Shown: piece by piece, positions 7,221-13,861 of the stretch | How positions within the stretch are numbered: position 1 is the stretch's first letter | Layout: each line of letters begins with the position of its first letter | Assembly: GCA_964578935.1 (NCBI GenBank) | Contig: CAZOEW010000043.1 | Coordinates: 1-21,199 of the forward strand | DNA length: 21,199 nt | Direction: 5' to 3' | DNA from: JAQYVL01 sp964578935 | GTDB taxonomy: Bacteria; Desulfobacterota; Desulfobacteria; Desulfobacterales; SURF-7 | Notes under the pieces: generated by a model | The model's database searches: none | What the model saw: the letters and a program-made list of their open reading frames with translations, nothing else | What the model was told of the DNA's origin: nothing | Position numbers and translations under genes: made by a program

Positions 7221-8660
7221 ATGAAAAAACCGAAACAATTGCCCAAAAAATTTACAACGCTTCTGATTTATGGTCGCCCTCCCCTTGCTTTTGCCGGGAT
7301 GATTTGTGCAATCGGGGTTATGTTGACGCGGAATCCGGTTTTTTACCTGCTGGGGGTATCGTGTCTTTTTATCTCCATGACATTCGACCTGGTGGATGGA
7401 TGGTTTGCCGCACGTTTTCAACCCAACAGCGCCCTGGCTCATCTGGCGGATCGGATCATGGACAAAATTGTCTATTCGATCATCTTCCCGCTGCTTGCGA
7501 CAGGAATGATGTGGCGAATGCTTTTTGTCTCACCAGGATTTGTAAAGATCGAACTTTTACATGCTTTATTTGTATTGTTTTTATGTGTTACTGTTCTGAT
7601 CCGTGATAATTTTGCCTCTTTTATGCGTGGATTTGCCGTCAGAAGAGGCCATGAACCCGAATCAAGCGAATTTACACGGCTGCGAACCATTGTCGCCGCA
7701 CCCCTTAGCGCGCTGCTGTATGCGCATGCATTTTATCTGCCGGATGGACCGACCTTGAAACTGTATTCCTGGATAGCCTGGCTCGGCAACATTCCTGTCC
7801 GTGGATTTTTTATCCTTGAAATCATCTTTTTGATAATCAACTTCGGTTCCATCGCAAGATATTGCCGGAGATACGGCTCTTTTTGTCTTGACGAACTCTG
7901 TCTTGAAGATGAACAGCTTAGAAAAAAAATTCTGTCCATTTTCCCCAATGCGCTCACCGTAATGAATGCAATGATGGGACTTCTGGCTGTCTTTTTTGCA
8001 TATCAGGACAGAATAAAAGAGGCCTATCTGATTATGATCGGTGCAGCCATATTTGATAAGCTTGACGGTGCAATGGCAAGAAAACTTGGATTGGTGGAGT
8101 CCGCTCCCAAGGCTGAAGGAAAGCATCGGATTACATTCGGCGGTATTATGGATGATATCGCAGATACCGTAAGCTTCTGCATTGCTCCGGCATGGATTTA
8201 TTATATTTGTCTTTCGGATGTTTCGAACCGGCTTCCGGTGGGTATTATCGCAGGTATTTACGCTGTGTTTGGAGTTGCACGATTAATTTATTTCACACTG
8301 GATAAAACACCGATCCCCGGATATTTTAAAGGGATGCCGACGCCAGCCGCCGCTCTTTTTGTCACCTCGCCCCTGATCATATTATCCCAGGAACTGGCAG
8401 CGAACTCCGAATATGTAACTTTCTGGTATTTCTTTTCTTCGGGTTTGATGATCCTGGCAGCAATACTGATGAATTTATTCCCGGCAAAATACATCCATGT
8501 GGGGCGCTTTATGGACAGAAACCCCTGGTTTGGCCGGATTGATCTGCCTTTGGTTTTTCTCTTTGCGTTTACACCTTATCTTGGGTATTTTGCTCTGATT
8601 CAACTGTTTCTTTACGCGATCTCCCCTTTATGGACAAGAGTTAAAAAACCGGAAAATTAG
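7221..8660 (+). CDS. Tandem CDP-alcohol phosphatidyltransferase (two domains in one chain)
   Basis: This 479-residue polytopic inner-membrane protein contains two CDP-alcohol phosphatidyltransferase signatures. Domain 1 (about 10-215) has D56, D59, G60, D77 and D81 at the exact family spacing, but the usual Arg is Ala64 (an Arg follows at 65) and the usual Gly is Ala73. Domain 2 (about 235-425) has D279-x2-D282-G-x2-A286-R287 and G307-x3-D311-x3-D315, with about 11 extra residues between the two halves. Its DDIADTVSFCIAPA and GMPTPAAA stretches resemble phosphatidylserine synthase. Such enzymes exchange CMP of CDP-diacylglycerol for an alcohol, so domain 2 is probably a PssA-like catalyst; whether domain 1 is active is unclear. 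It ends in TAG. The ribosome site before the ATG is weak. Confidence 0.85.
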   Translation: MKKPKQLPKKFTTLLIYGRPPLAFAGMICAIGVMLTRNPVFYLLGVSCLFISMTFDLVDGWFAARFQPNSALAHLADRIMDKIVYSIIFPLLATGMMWRMLFVSPGFVKIELLHALFVLFLCVTVLIRDNFASFMRGFAVRRGHEPESSEFTRLRTIVAAPLSALLYAHAFYLPDGPTLKLYSWIAWLGNIPVRGFFILEIIFLIINFGSIARYCRRYGSFCLDELCLEDEQLRKKILSIFPNALTVMNAMMGLLAVFFAYQDRIKEAYLIMIGAAIFDKLDGAMARKLGLVESAPKAEGKHRITFGGIMDDIADTVSFCIAPAWIYYICLSDVSNRLPVGIIAGIYAVFGVARLIYFTLDKTPIPGYFKGMPTPAAALFVTSPLIILSQELAANSEYVTFWYFFSSGLMILAAILMNLFPAKYIHVGRFMDRNPWFGRIDLPLVFLFAFTPYLGYFALIQLFLYAISPLWTRVKKPEN

Positions 8661-8827
8661 ATTCCCGGTACTCCTGCCTTATCCGCTTCATTCAGAGGAG
8701 ATTGAAAACCGGCGGTTGCTTGCCGCTGCTATTCATTCGTTGCGATGAGATCGCCACGTCGATCACTTATGGAACATTCAACGATAACGTTTTCTATGCT
8801 TATGAATTGTTATGAAAGGAGATGGAG

Positions 8828-9214
8828 ATGGATAACAGACACCGGATCGTTCTATACATTTTATTTACTGCTCTTGCACTCGTCTTACAGGGGAATACAG
8901 CCTTTGCCGGTAAATCTTCAGTTCAAATCGAAGTGCCGGAATCCGCTGCGGTTGGAGAAGTGATTCTGATCCAGCTTCATGTATCCCATGAAGGAAACAA
9001 CTTGTTCCATTATACTGACTGGGTTTACGTGACGATCAACGGAAGTGAGGTCAAAAGGTGGACGTTCAGTAATTTTGATAAACCGGAATCGGAGAATTTC
9101 ACACGGACGATTAATCATACGATGACCGGCCCCATCGAGATTACAGCCGAAGCTGACTGTAACATACACGGCAGTACAGGAGTTGCCCAAAAAAATGTGG
9201 CGATTAAGAAATAG
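8828..9214 (+). CDS. Exported superoxide-reductase-like (desulfoferrodoxin fold) protein
   Basis: The start is the ATG at 8828, 6 nt after AGGAG; the ATG at 8822 directly abuts the ribosome site. The 128-residue product has a signal peptide (residues 1-27, ending AFA|G). The mature part resembles the iron domain of superoxide reductases. H54 and H61 (VSHEGNNLFHYTDW) align with the two central His ligands, and C111/H114 (DCNIHG) with the Cys/His pair of the Fe(His)4Cys centre. The N-terminal KH segment supplying the fourth His and the lid residues in classical enzymes is absent, although H51 is nearby. It may be a divergent periplasmic superoxide or sulfur-species protein. It is followed after 8 bp by a 61-aa membrane protein. 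It ends in TAG. Confidence 0.7.
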   Translation: MDNRHRIVLYILFTALALVLQGNTAFAGKSSVQIEVPESAAVGEVILIQLHVSHEGNNLFHYTDWVYVTINGSEVKRWTFSNFDKPESENFTRTINHTMTGPIEITAEADCNIHGSTGVAQKNVAIKK

Positions 9215-9222
9215 GTGATTTC

Positions 9223-9408
9223 ATGAAAATCGGGGGCGTTTCTATCCTGTTGATCACGGGGATTCTGAATGGCCTGCTGGTTCTCTTTCAGGCAGGCTCG
9301 GGATTGGGTTATTTTAAAGTTTCGTTCAGCGTGCACCGGAAAACAGGCATCGCGCTGCTGTTCACGGCAATGATTCATGCATTTTTAGCCCTATTTGCCC
9401 ATTCATAG
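9223..9408 (+). CDS. Small two-helix membrane protein with conserved-looking His (61 aa)
   Basis: An AGGTGA ribosome site lies 5 nt before the ATG, 8 bp after the superoxide-reductase-like gene, so the two are very probably translated from one mRNA. Two hydrophobic segments are visible: residues 5-24 and 41-59. The second is bracketed by H38 (SVHRKTG), H52 and H60. A His-Arg-x2-Gly entry followed by a second His about 14 residues on recalls haem-binding helices of small cytochrome b-like proteins. With only two helices this is a suggestion, not an assignment. The context implies electron delivery to, or membrane tethering of, the exported partner. The family is not recognised. It ends in TAG. 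Confidence 0.65.
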   Translation: MKIGGVSILLITGILNGLLVLFQAGSGLGYFKVSFSVHRKTGIALLFTAMIHAFLALFAHS

Positions 9409-9589
9409 GCCAACGCGACCGCATATCATTCCGTATCTTTCCGGTTAATCAAGGAATGAAACGAACCATACTCGCGGGTCGCCGCCTGCTGTGCAGCCTT
9501 ACGAACCGCATCCATTTCATAAAGGTTTCTTTTCAGCGGCATGCTGTTCCGCAGCATTAGACCGATAAGATTAAAACATGGAAAATAAC

Positions 9590-9616
9590 TTGACACGGGC
9601 TGAAGTTTATTATAGA
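9590..9616 (+). promoter_or_regulatory. Candidate promoter of the aromatic operon leader
   Basis: TTGACA (9590-9595) and TATAGA (9611-9616) are separated by 15 nt, slightly short. The predicted start near 9623 is about 33 nt before the leader-peptide ATG. An imperfect inverted repeat straddles it: ACTTGACAC (9588-9596) against GTGTC-GC-AAGT (9618-9628). That could be an operator. The remainder of the 9409-9655 gap shows nothing I can assign. Confidence 0.5.
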
Positions 9617-9655
9617 GGTGTCGCAAGTCCATCAAATTAGATCAGAGATCAACTT

Positions 9656-9742
9656 ATGACGAACATATTCTCAGGCAGCTTTAACTATTTTTACTTCTGG
9701 TGGTACTATTATATCACCGGTCTGCCTGGCTGTATGCGCTGA
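9656..9742 (+). CDS. Aromatic-amino-acid leader peptide (28 aa) of the shikimate operon
   Basis: An ATG at 9656 opens a 28-codon frame ending in TGA at 9740-9742. Eleven residues are aromatic: F5, F9 and the uninterrupted run Y11 to Y19 (YFYFWWYYY), giving four Phe, five Tyr and two Trp. A weak GAG element lies 8 nt before the ATG. Terminator-like hairpins follow 25 nt after the stop, before the first aromatic-biosynthesis gene. This is the layout of leader peptides such as those of the E. coli trp and phe operons, where ribosome stalling at scarce-amino-acid codons decides whether transcription continues. Unusually, all three aromatic residues are read together, matching an operon for the common pathway. 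The flanks CAGGCAG (9672-9678) and CTGCCTG (9722-9728) are complementary, putting the key codons in a hairpin loop. Confidence 0.88.
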   Translation: MTNIFSGSFNYFYFWWYYYITGLPGCMR

Positions 9743-9766
9743 TTCATAAGAAAATATAAAGCAAAC

Positions 9767-9802
9767 AAAGCCGTGAGCAGAACCAAAATTCACGGCTTTT
9801 TT
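9767..9802 (+). terminator. First leader hairpin (arms 1:2) with short T-run
   Basis: AAAGCCGTGA (9767-9776) pairs perfectly over 10 bp with TCACGGCTTT (9790-9799) across a 13-nt loop. The T-run 9797-9802 overlaps the end of the stem. It may act as an upstream terminator, or as the pause/anti-antiterminator hairpin of an attenuator. Confidence 0.75.
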
Positions 9803-9817
9803 AATTGGGGCCGTGAA
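9789..9817 (+). promoter_or_regulatory. Competing antiterminator pairing (arms 2:3)
   Basis: TTCACGGC (9789-9796) is exactly complementary to GCCGTGAA (9810-9817). Three further G-T pairs are possible inside (9797-9799 with 9807-9809). This stem uses the 3' arm of the first hairpin and the 5' arm of the second, so it excludes both terminator hairpins. No energy calculation was made. Confidence 0.6.
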
Positions 9818-9842
9818 AATCGTTTTCACGGCCCTTTTTTTT
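9808..9842 (+). terminator. Strong intrinsic terminator in the operon leader (arms 3:4)
   Basis: GGGCCGTGAAAA (9808-9819) pairs over 12 bp with TTTTCACGGCCC (9823-9834), with a 3-nt loop, followed at once by eight T (9835-9842). It lies 31 bp before the ADH synthase ATG and downstream of the aromatic leader peptide. It should therefore stop operon transcription unless the competing 2:3 stem forms. Confidence 0.9.
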
Positions 9843-9872
9843 ACTTTTAACAACAAAAGGGAGAATGGTACC

Positions 9873-10673
9873 ATGACAATCCTCGGGAAAAAAATCAGAA
9901 TGGAAAGAATTGTTAATCGGAACACACGCAAAACCGTGATTGTCCCAATGGATCACGGAATTTCAGTCGGACCGATACCAGGCGTGATTGACATGAAAAG
10001 TGCGGTTCAAAACGTCGCTGAGGGAGGAGCAAACGCGATTGTCGAACATAAAGGCCTTGTGGGTGAAGGCCATCGCGGGCAGGGAAATGATATCGGGCTG
10101 ATCATTCATCTCTCCGCATCAACCAATTTATCACCCTACCCTCACGCGAAAACGCTTGTCTGCTCGGTAGAGGAAGCGATCAAGCTCGGCGCTGATGCGG
10201 TATCGATTCATATCAATCTGGGAAATGGACAGGAGAAAGAGATGCTTAAAGATTTTGGCAGAGTCAGCTATGAAGCAAGAACCTGGGGAATGCCGCTTCT
10301 CGCGATGATATATCCGCGTGGTGAGAAAATTAAAGACGAATATCATGTGGACGTTATCAAACATGCTGCACGGGTTGGTAACGAAATGGGTGCGGACATT
10401 GTCAAGGTTTCCTATACAGGAAGCCCGGAGTCTTTCCGCAAGGTGGTCGAAGGATGTTCCATACCGGTCGTAATCGCGGGGGGGCCAAAAATGGATTCCG
10501 ATAAGGACATTCTTGAAATGGTAAAGGGTTCGATAGAGGCAGGCGGAGCGGGCGTTTCTATCGGTCGAAATGTTTTTCAGCATGAAAACCCGAAAAAAAT
10601 GGTTCAAGCGATTTCCTCCATTGTACATGGAGGCAAAAGTGTAGCTGAAGCGCTTGACATTCTCAACAGCTGA
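9873..10673 (+). CDS. 2-amino-3,7-dideoxy-D-threo-hept-6-ulosonate (ADH) synthase
   Basis: The start is the ATG at 9873 (GGGAG 9 nt upstream); an in-frame GTG at 9813 lies inside the terminator stem and is rejected. The 266-residue cytoplasmic enzyme is a DhnA-type class I aldolase. In methanogens it joins L-aspartate semialdehyde to 6-deoxy-5-ketofructose 1-phosphate, the first step of the alternative route to dehydroquinate that bypasses DAHP. Catalytic residues are visible: D27 (VPMDHG), Y147 (MIYPRG) and the Schiff-base K178 (IVKVSY). All three are offset by six from the positions I recall for the Methanocaldococcus enzyme. The phosphate-binding GG and IGRNVFQ motifs are also present. It is the first structural gene after the attenuator. 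The next gene follows after 118 bp, a gap that contains a hairpin at 10715-10748. Confidence 0.93.
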   Translation: MTILGKKIRMERIVNRNTRKTVIVPMDHGISVGPIPGVIDMKSAVQNVAEGGANAIVEHKGLVGEGHRGQGNDIGLIIHLSASTNLSPYPHAKTLVCSVEEAIKLGADAVSIHINLGNGQEKEMLKDFGRVSYEARTWGMPLLAMIYPRGEKIKDEYHVDVIKHAARVGNEMGADIVKVSYTGSPESFRKVVEGCSIPVVIAGGPKMDSDKDILEMVKGSIEAGGAGVSIGRNVFQHENPKKMVQAISSIVHGGKSVAEALDILNS

Positions 10674-10714
10674 GGCAATCGTTCCATATTACATTCATGA
10701 TACGATTTGTGATA

Positions 10715-10748
10715 GAAGCCATTTCAGACAAAAACAGAGATGGGCTTC
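10715..10748 (+). other. Intercistronic hairpin between ADH synthase and DHQ synthase II genes
   Basis: GAAGCCAT (10715-10722) pairs with ATGGGCTTC (10740-10748) with one bulged G, over a 17-nt loop. No T-run follows, so it is more likely an mRNA-processing or stability element than a terminator, or chance. Confidence 0.35.
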
Positions 10749-10791
10749 GAGTTCAGGAATGGGCCGAAAAGGCAAACGGAGGAACAAAACA

Positions 10792-11784
10792 ATGCGTAAG
10801 ATCTGGGTTAAAGTTGATCCGTGGAATAAAAAACTGGTTACAACCGCGCTTGAAAACGGAGCAGACGCGATCATGGTTCCGAAAGGCTATTCCAAGCAGG
10901 TTAAAGAACTGGGAAGGATTACAACCATCTCGGAAGATGGCGATCTGAAACCGGAGCAGGATGTTGTTTTCTTTACCATAAAAAGCGGAAAAGACGAAGA
11001 AGAGATTTTAAAGCTTTGCCAGAGCAAGAAAGTCATTTTACATTGCACAGACTGGACGATCATTCCCCTTGAAAACCTGATTGCAAAAGGGGCGGAAGTG
11101 ATTGCGCAGGTTCAAAACCTTGAAGAAGCACAGACGGCATTTGGCATTCTGGAAAAAGGAGTGAGCCATATCCTCTTTCATACACAAAATCCAATTGAGT
11201 TGCAAAGATCTCTTTCCAGGCTTCTCGAAGAAGGAGAAACAACCGCCCTTCAACATGCCGAGGTCATTGAGATTGTTCCGGTAGGCATGGGTGACCGTGT
11301 TTGTGTGGATACCTGCACTTCGATGTCTGTTGGAGAAGGAATGCTTGTCGGTAACAGCAGCAGCGCGCTTTTTCTGATTCATTCGGAAAGTATTTCAAAC
11401 CCATATGTATCTCCAAGACCGTTCAGGGTCAATGCCGGAGCGGTTCATGCCTAGACCCGGGTTCCTGGCGGAAAAACACGGTATCTTTCCGAGCTGTCCG
11501 CAGGAGATCAAATTCTCATTACGGATTATAAAGGTAAAACAAGTACTGGAATCGTCGGAAGATTAAAAATTGAAAAACGTCCCATGATGCTCCTCAAAGC
11601 CAAAATTGGTGATCATGTCGCAACAACGATTCTTCAGAATGCGGAGACAATCAGGCTGACCGACCCATCCGGAAAGCCGGTATCTGTTGTTTCTCTGAAA
11701 CCCGGGGATAAAATATTAGCGGCATTGGAGGAAGGCGGACGACATTTTGGCTACAAGATCGATGAGACAATCACTGAAAAATAA
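10792..11784 (+). CDS. 3-dehydroquinate synthase II, interrupted by one in-frame TAG (codon 221)
   Basis: The ATG at 10792 has GGAGG 9 nt upstream. The frame runs 220 codons, meets TAG at 11452-11454, then stays open in the same frame to TAA at 11784 (331 codons including the stop). Both parts are this family. Before the TAG come DWTIIPLENLIA, GDRVCVDTC, GEGMLVGNSS and PYVSPRPFRVNAGAVHA. After it come VPGGKTRYLSEL, a TILQNAETIRL stretch and GRHFGYKI. The archaeal enzyme I recall has Tyr at the TAG position (VHAY). The enzyme oxidatively deaminates and cyclises the ADH synthase product to 3-dehydroquinate with NAD. The TAG may be read as pyrrolysine or by a suppressor tRNA, or may be a nonsense mutation or sequence error. 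Without readthrough the last third of the enzyme would be lost. Confidence 0.9.
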
Positions 11785-11796
11785 CGTGGAGAAAAG

Positions 11797-12906
11797 ATGA
11801 CCGGAGATAAAAAAACCATTACCGGGATGGCAGCAGATTCTATTGAATCTCTTATAAATTCAATAAACTTGATCGACAATCAACTCCTGGATCTGATCAA
11901 TCAACGGCTTGAATTCATCCTGAAGATGGGGGCGCTGCAACAAGAAGCAAAGGTAGAAGCCCTCCTTCATTCTGACGAAGAAAGATCGATAAAGCGGCTT
12001 TTGGAAATGAATTCCGGCCCCCTTGATCCAAAAAAAATAAGATCTTTGTTTAAAAATATATTTTCCCTGTCACAAGAAGCCATCAAGCCTCGACGCATTT
12101 CTTACCTGGGGCCGGAAGCCACCTTTACTCATATCGCAGCCATCAATCATTTTGGAGATTCAGCCTCTTTTCTGCCGCAACCCGGTATCCGTGATGTTTT
12201 TCTTGAAGTGGAAAAAGAAAGATGTGATTTCGGAGTGGTTCCGGTTGAAAATTCCATTGAAGGGTCTGTAAACTATACCCTTGACCTGTTTTTTGAATCC
12301 AATCTGAAAATCTGTGCTGAAAAATACCTGACCATTTCCCATGATCTGCTTTCCAAATCTGAAAAATTGGATGAGATAAAAGTTGTTTACTCTCACCCCC
12401 AGCCAATCGCTCAATGCCGCGGATGGCTTCGCAAGAATATTCCGAACGCGAGAATTGAAGAATGCAAAAGCACTTCCTTTGCAGCACAAAAGGTTGTCGA
12501 CATTCAAAATGCAGCGGCAATTGCAAGCAGTGAGGCTGCAAGAATCTATCATTTGAACGTCGTGGCTTCCCGTATTGAAGACCATCCCAATAACACAACC
12601 CGTTTTCTGATCATCGGGAAAAATGAAAGCCCCCGGACCGGAGACGACAAAACATCCATCATGTTTGCAGCGGCTCATGTTCCCGGGGCTCTTTACAAAA
12701 CACTGGAACCTATCGCGACATCCGGAATCAACATGTTGAAACTGGAGTCACGGCCCAGCAAACATGAAAACTGGAGCTATTTTTTCTTTGTAGATCTTGA
12801 AGGACATATGGATGACACAAAAATACAGGATACAATTTCAAGAATGAAAAAGCTTTGCCTTTTTCTGAAAATTCTTGGATCCTATCCAAAGTCAATCGAT
12901 ACGTAA
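11797..12906 (+). CDS. pheA: Bifunctional chorismate mutase / prephenate dehydratase (P-protein)
   Basis: This 369-residue enzyme converts chorismate to prephenate and then to phenylpyruvate, the committed route to phenylalanine. Domains in order: AroQ-type helical chorismate mutase (about 15-95, with NLIDNQLLDLINQRLEF), prephenate dehydratase (about 100-275, with the catalytic TRF at 268-270) and a C-terminal ACT regulatory domain (about 286-365). The ACT domain carries GALY (297-300) and ESRP (317-320), the Phe-binding signatures, so feedback inhibition by Phe is expected. A GGAG site lies 5 nt before the ATG, and only 12 bp separate it from the previous stop. Having a Phe-specific enzyme inside the common-pathway operon fits the Phe codons in the leader peptide. 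No tyrosine- or tryptophan-branch gene is present in this window. Confidence 0.95.
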   Translation: MTGDKKTITGMAADSIESLINSINLIDNQLLDLINQRLEFILKMGALQQEAKVEALLHSDEERSIKRLLEMNSGPLDPKKIRSLFKNIFSLSQEAIKPRRISYLGPEATFTHIAAINHFGDSASFLPQPGIRDVFLEVEKERCDFGVVPVENSIEGSVNYTLDLFFESNLKICAEKYLTISHDLLSKSEKLDEIKVVYSHPQPIAQCRGWLRKNIPNARIEECKSTSFAAQKVVDIQNAAAIASSEAARIYHLNVVASRIEDHPNNTTRFLIIGKNESPRTGDDKTSIMFAAAHVPGALYKTLEPIATSGINMLKLESRPSKHENWSYFFFVDLEGHMDDTKIQDTISRMKKLCLFLKILGSYPKSIDT

Positions 12907-12959
12907 GACGATTTTCAAACAACAATTTACACATAAGCGTTAACAGGGATCACTTTCAT

Positions 12960-13769
12960 ATGAAAATAGATACAACGACTTCTCTCTTTGGTGTTATCGG
13001 AGATCCGGTCGCTCACAGTTTAAGTCCGGTCATGCATAACAGAGCCTTTTCTGAGATCGGGTATAACGCTATCTACCTGGCATTTCATGTTACCGATCTC
13101 GCATCGGCGATTCAAGGTGTAAGAGGCCTCGGGATACACGGTCTCAGTGTAACCATACCACACAAGGTATCGATCATGAGCTTATTGGATGAGATCGATG
13201 AAATGGCTAAGAAAATCGGTGCGGTAAATACGGTTGTTAACAAGGGGGGAAAGCTCTTTGGATATAATACAGACTGTCTTGGCGCTATCCATGCCCTTCG
13301 AGAAAAAACCGATATCCGGAATAAAAATATTTTAATGATCGGCGCAGGAGGTGCTGCCCGGGCCATTGGTTTCGGAATTGTATCAGAAGGCGGCAATCTT
13401 ACCATTGTCAATATGTTGGAAGATGAGGGAAAGGTGCTGTCTGACATCCTTGGAGTCCCTTATTATCATCTTTCTGAATTCCGCGGCCTTGAATATGATA
13501 TCCTGATCAACACTACGCCTGTCGGCATGTCTCCCAGGACCGATAAAATGCCGATAGAGCCGATCGACCTGAGACCCGGCAAGGTGGTGATGGATATCAT
13601 TTATAACCCCTTAAAGACAATGCTCATGGCAGAGGCTGAAAAAATCGGATGTTCTACCGTCGATGGCGTTTCCATGTTTGTACACCAGGGCGCGGCGCAA
13701 TTTGAAATGTGGACAGGAAAAAAAGCACCTGTTGAAATTATGCGCAAAACGGTATTGAATGTGCTATAA
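12960..13769 (+). CDS. aroE: Shikimate dehydrogenase
   Basis: The start is the ATG at 12960 (MKIDTTTSLFGVIG); the frame is open upstream into pheA but that part is not conserved-looking. The 269-residue enzyme has the normal length. It reduces 3-dehydroshikimate to shikimate with NADPH. Visible residues are S20 and S22 of the shikimate-binding SLSP motif, catalytic K69 (IPHK), catalytic D105 (YNTDCLG), and the dinucleotide-binding GAGGAAR at 128-134. It is a stand-alone enzyme, not fused to dehydroquinate dehydratase, and no aroD or aroQ is found in this window, so that step must be encoded elsewhere. The ribosome site (AGGGA) is weak. It starts 53 bp after pheA. Confidence 0.95.
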   Translation: MKIDTTTSLFGVIGDPVAHSLSPVMHNRAFSEIGYNAIYLAFHVTDLASAIQGVRGLGIHGLSVTIPHKVSIMSLLDEIDEMAKKIGAVNTVVNKGGKLFGYNTDCLGAIHALREKTDIRNKNILMIGAGGAARAIGFGIVSEGGNLTIVNMLEDEGKVLSDILGVPYYHLSEFRGLEYDILINTTPVGMSPRTDKMPIEPIDLRPGKVVMDIIYNPLKTMLMAEAEKIGCSTVDGVSMFVHQGAAQFEMWTGKKAPVEIMRKTVLNVL

Positions 13770-13781
13770 AAAAATTTTTCT

Positions 13782-13821
13782 GAAACAAAAACAGTCGAAA
13801 AGACTTTTGGTTTTCTGTTTC
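13782..13821 (+). other. Intercistronic hairpin between aroE and aroA
   Basis: GAAACAAAAAC (from 13782) pairs with GTTTTCTGTTTC (ending 13821) with one bulge. An inner AGTC/GACT stem closes a GAAAA loop. No T-run follows. It may partly limit readthrough or protect an mRNA end. Confidence 0.45.
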
Positions 13822-13861
13822 GCAAGGGAATCCCGGAAATGGATTCAAACTGGATTTTACG

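Noticed and set aside
9426..9635. 69-codon minus-strand frame over the aromatic-operon promoter
   Set aside because: It has plausible-looking residues toward its C-terminus, but no ribosome site at any start, no recognised family, and it overlaps the promoter of the operon.
9813..9872. Upstream GTG extension of ADH synthase
   Set aside because: It would place the start inside the intrinsic terminator stem; the ATG at 9873 has a ribosome site and fits the family N-terminus.
11584..11784. Separate 66-aa gene after the dehydroquinate synthase II stop
   Set aside because: It is the in-frame C-terminal part of the same enzyme beyond the TAG, not an independent gene; the conserved sequence also continues upstream of its ATG.
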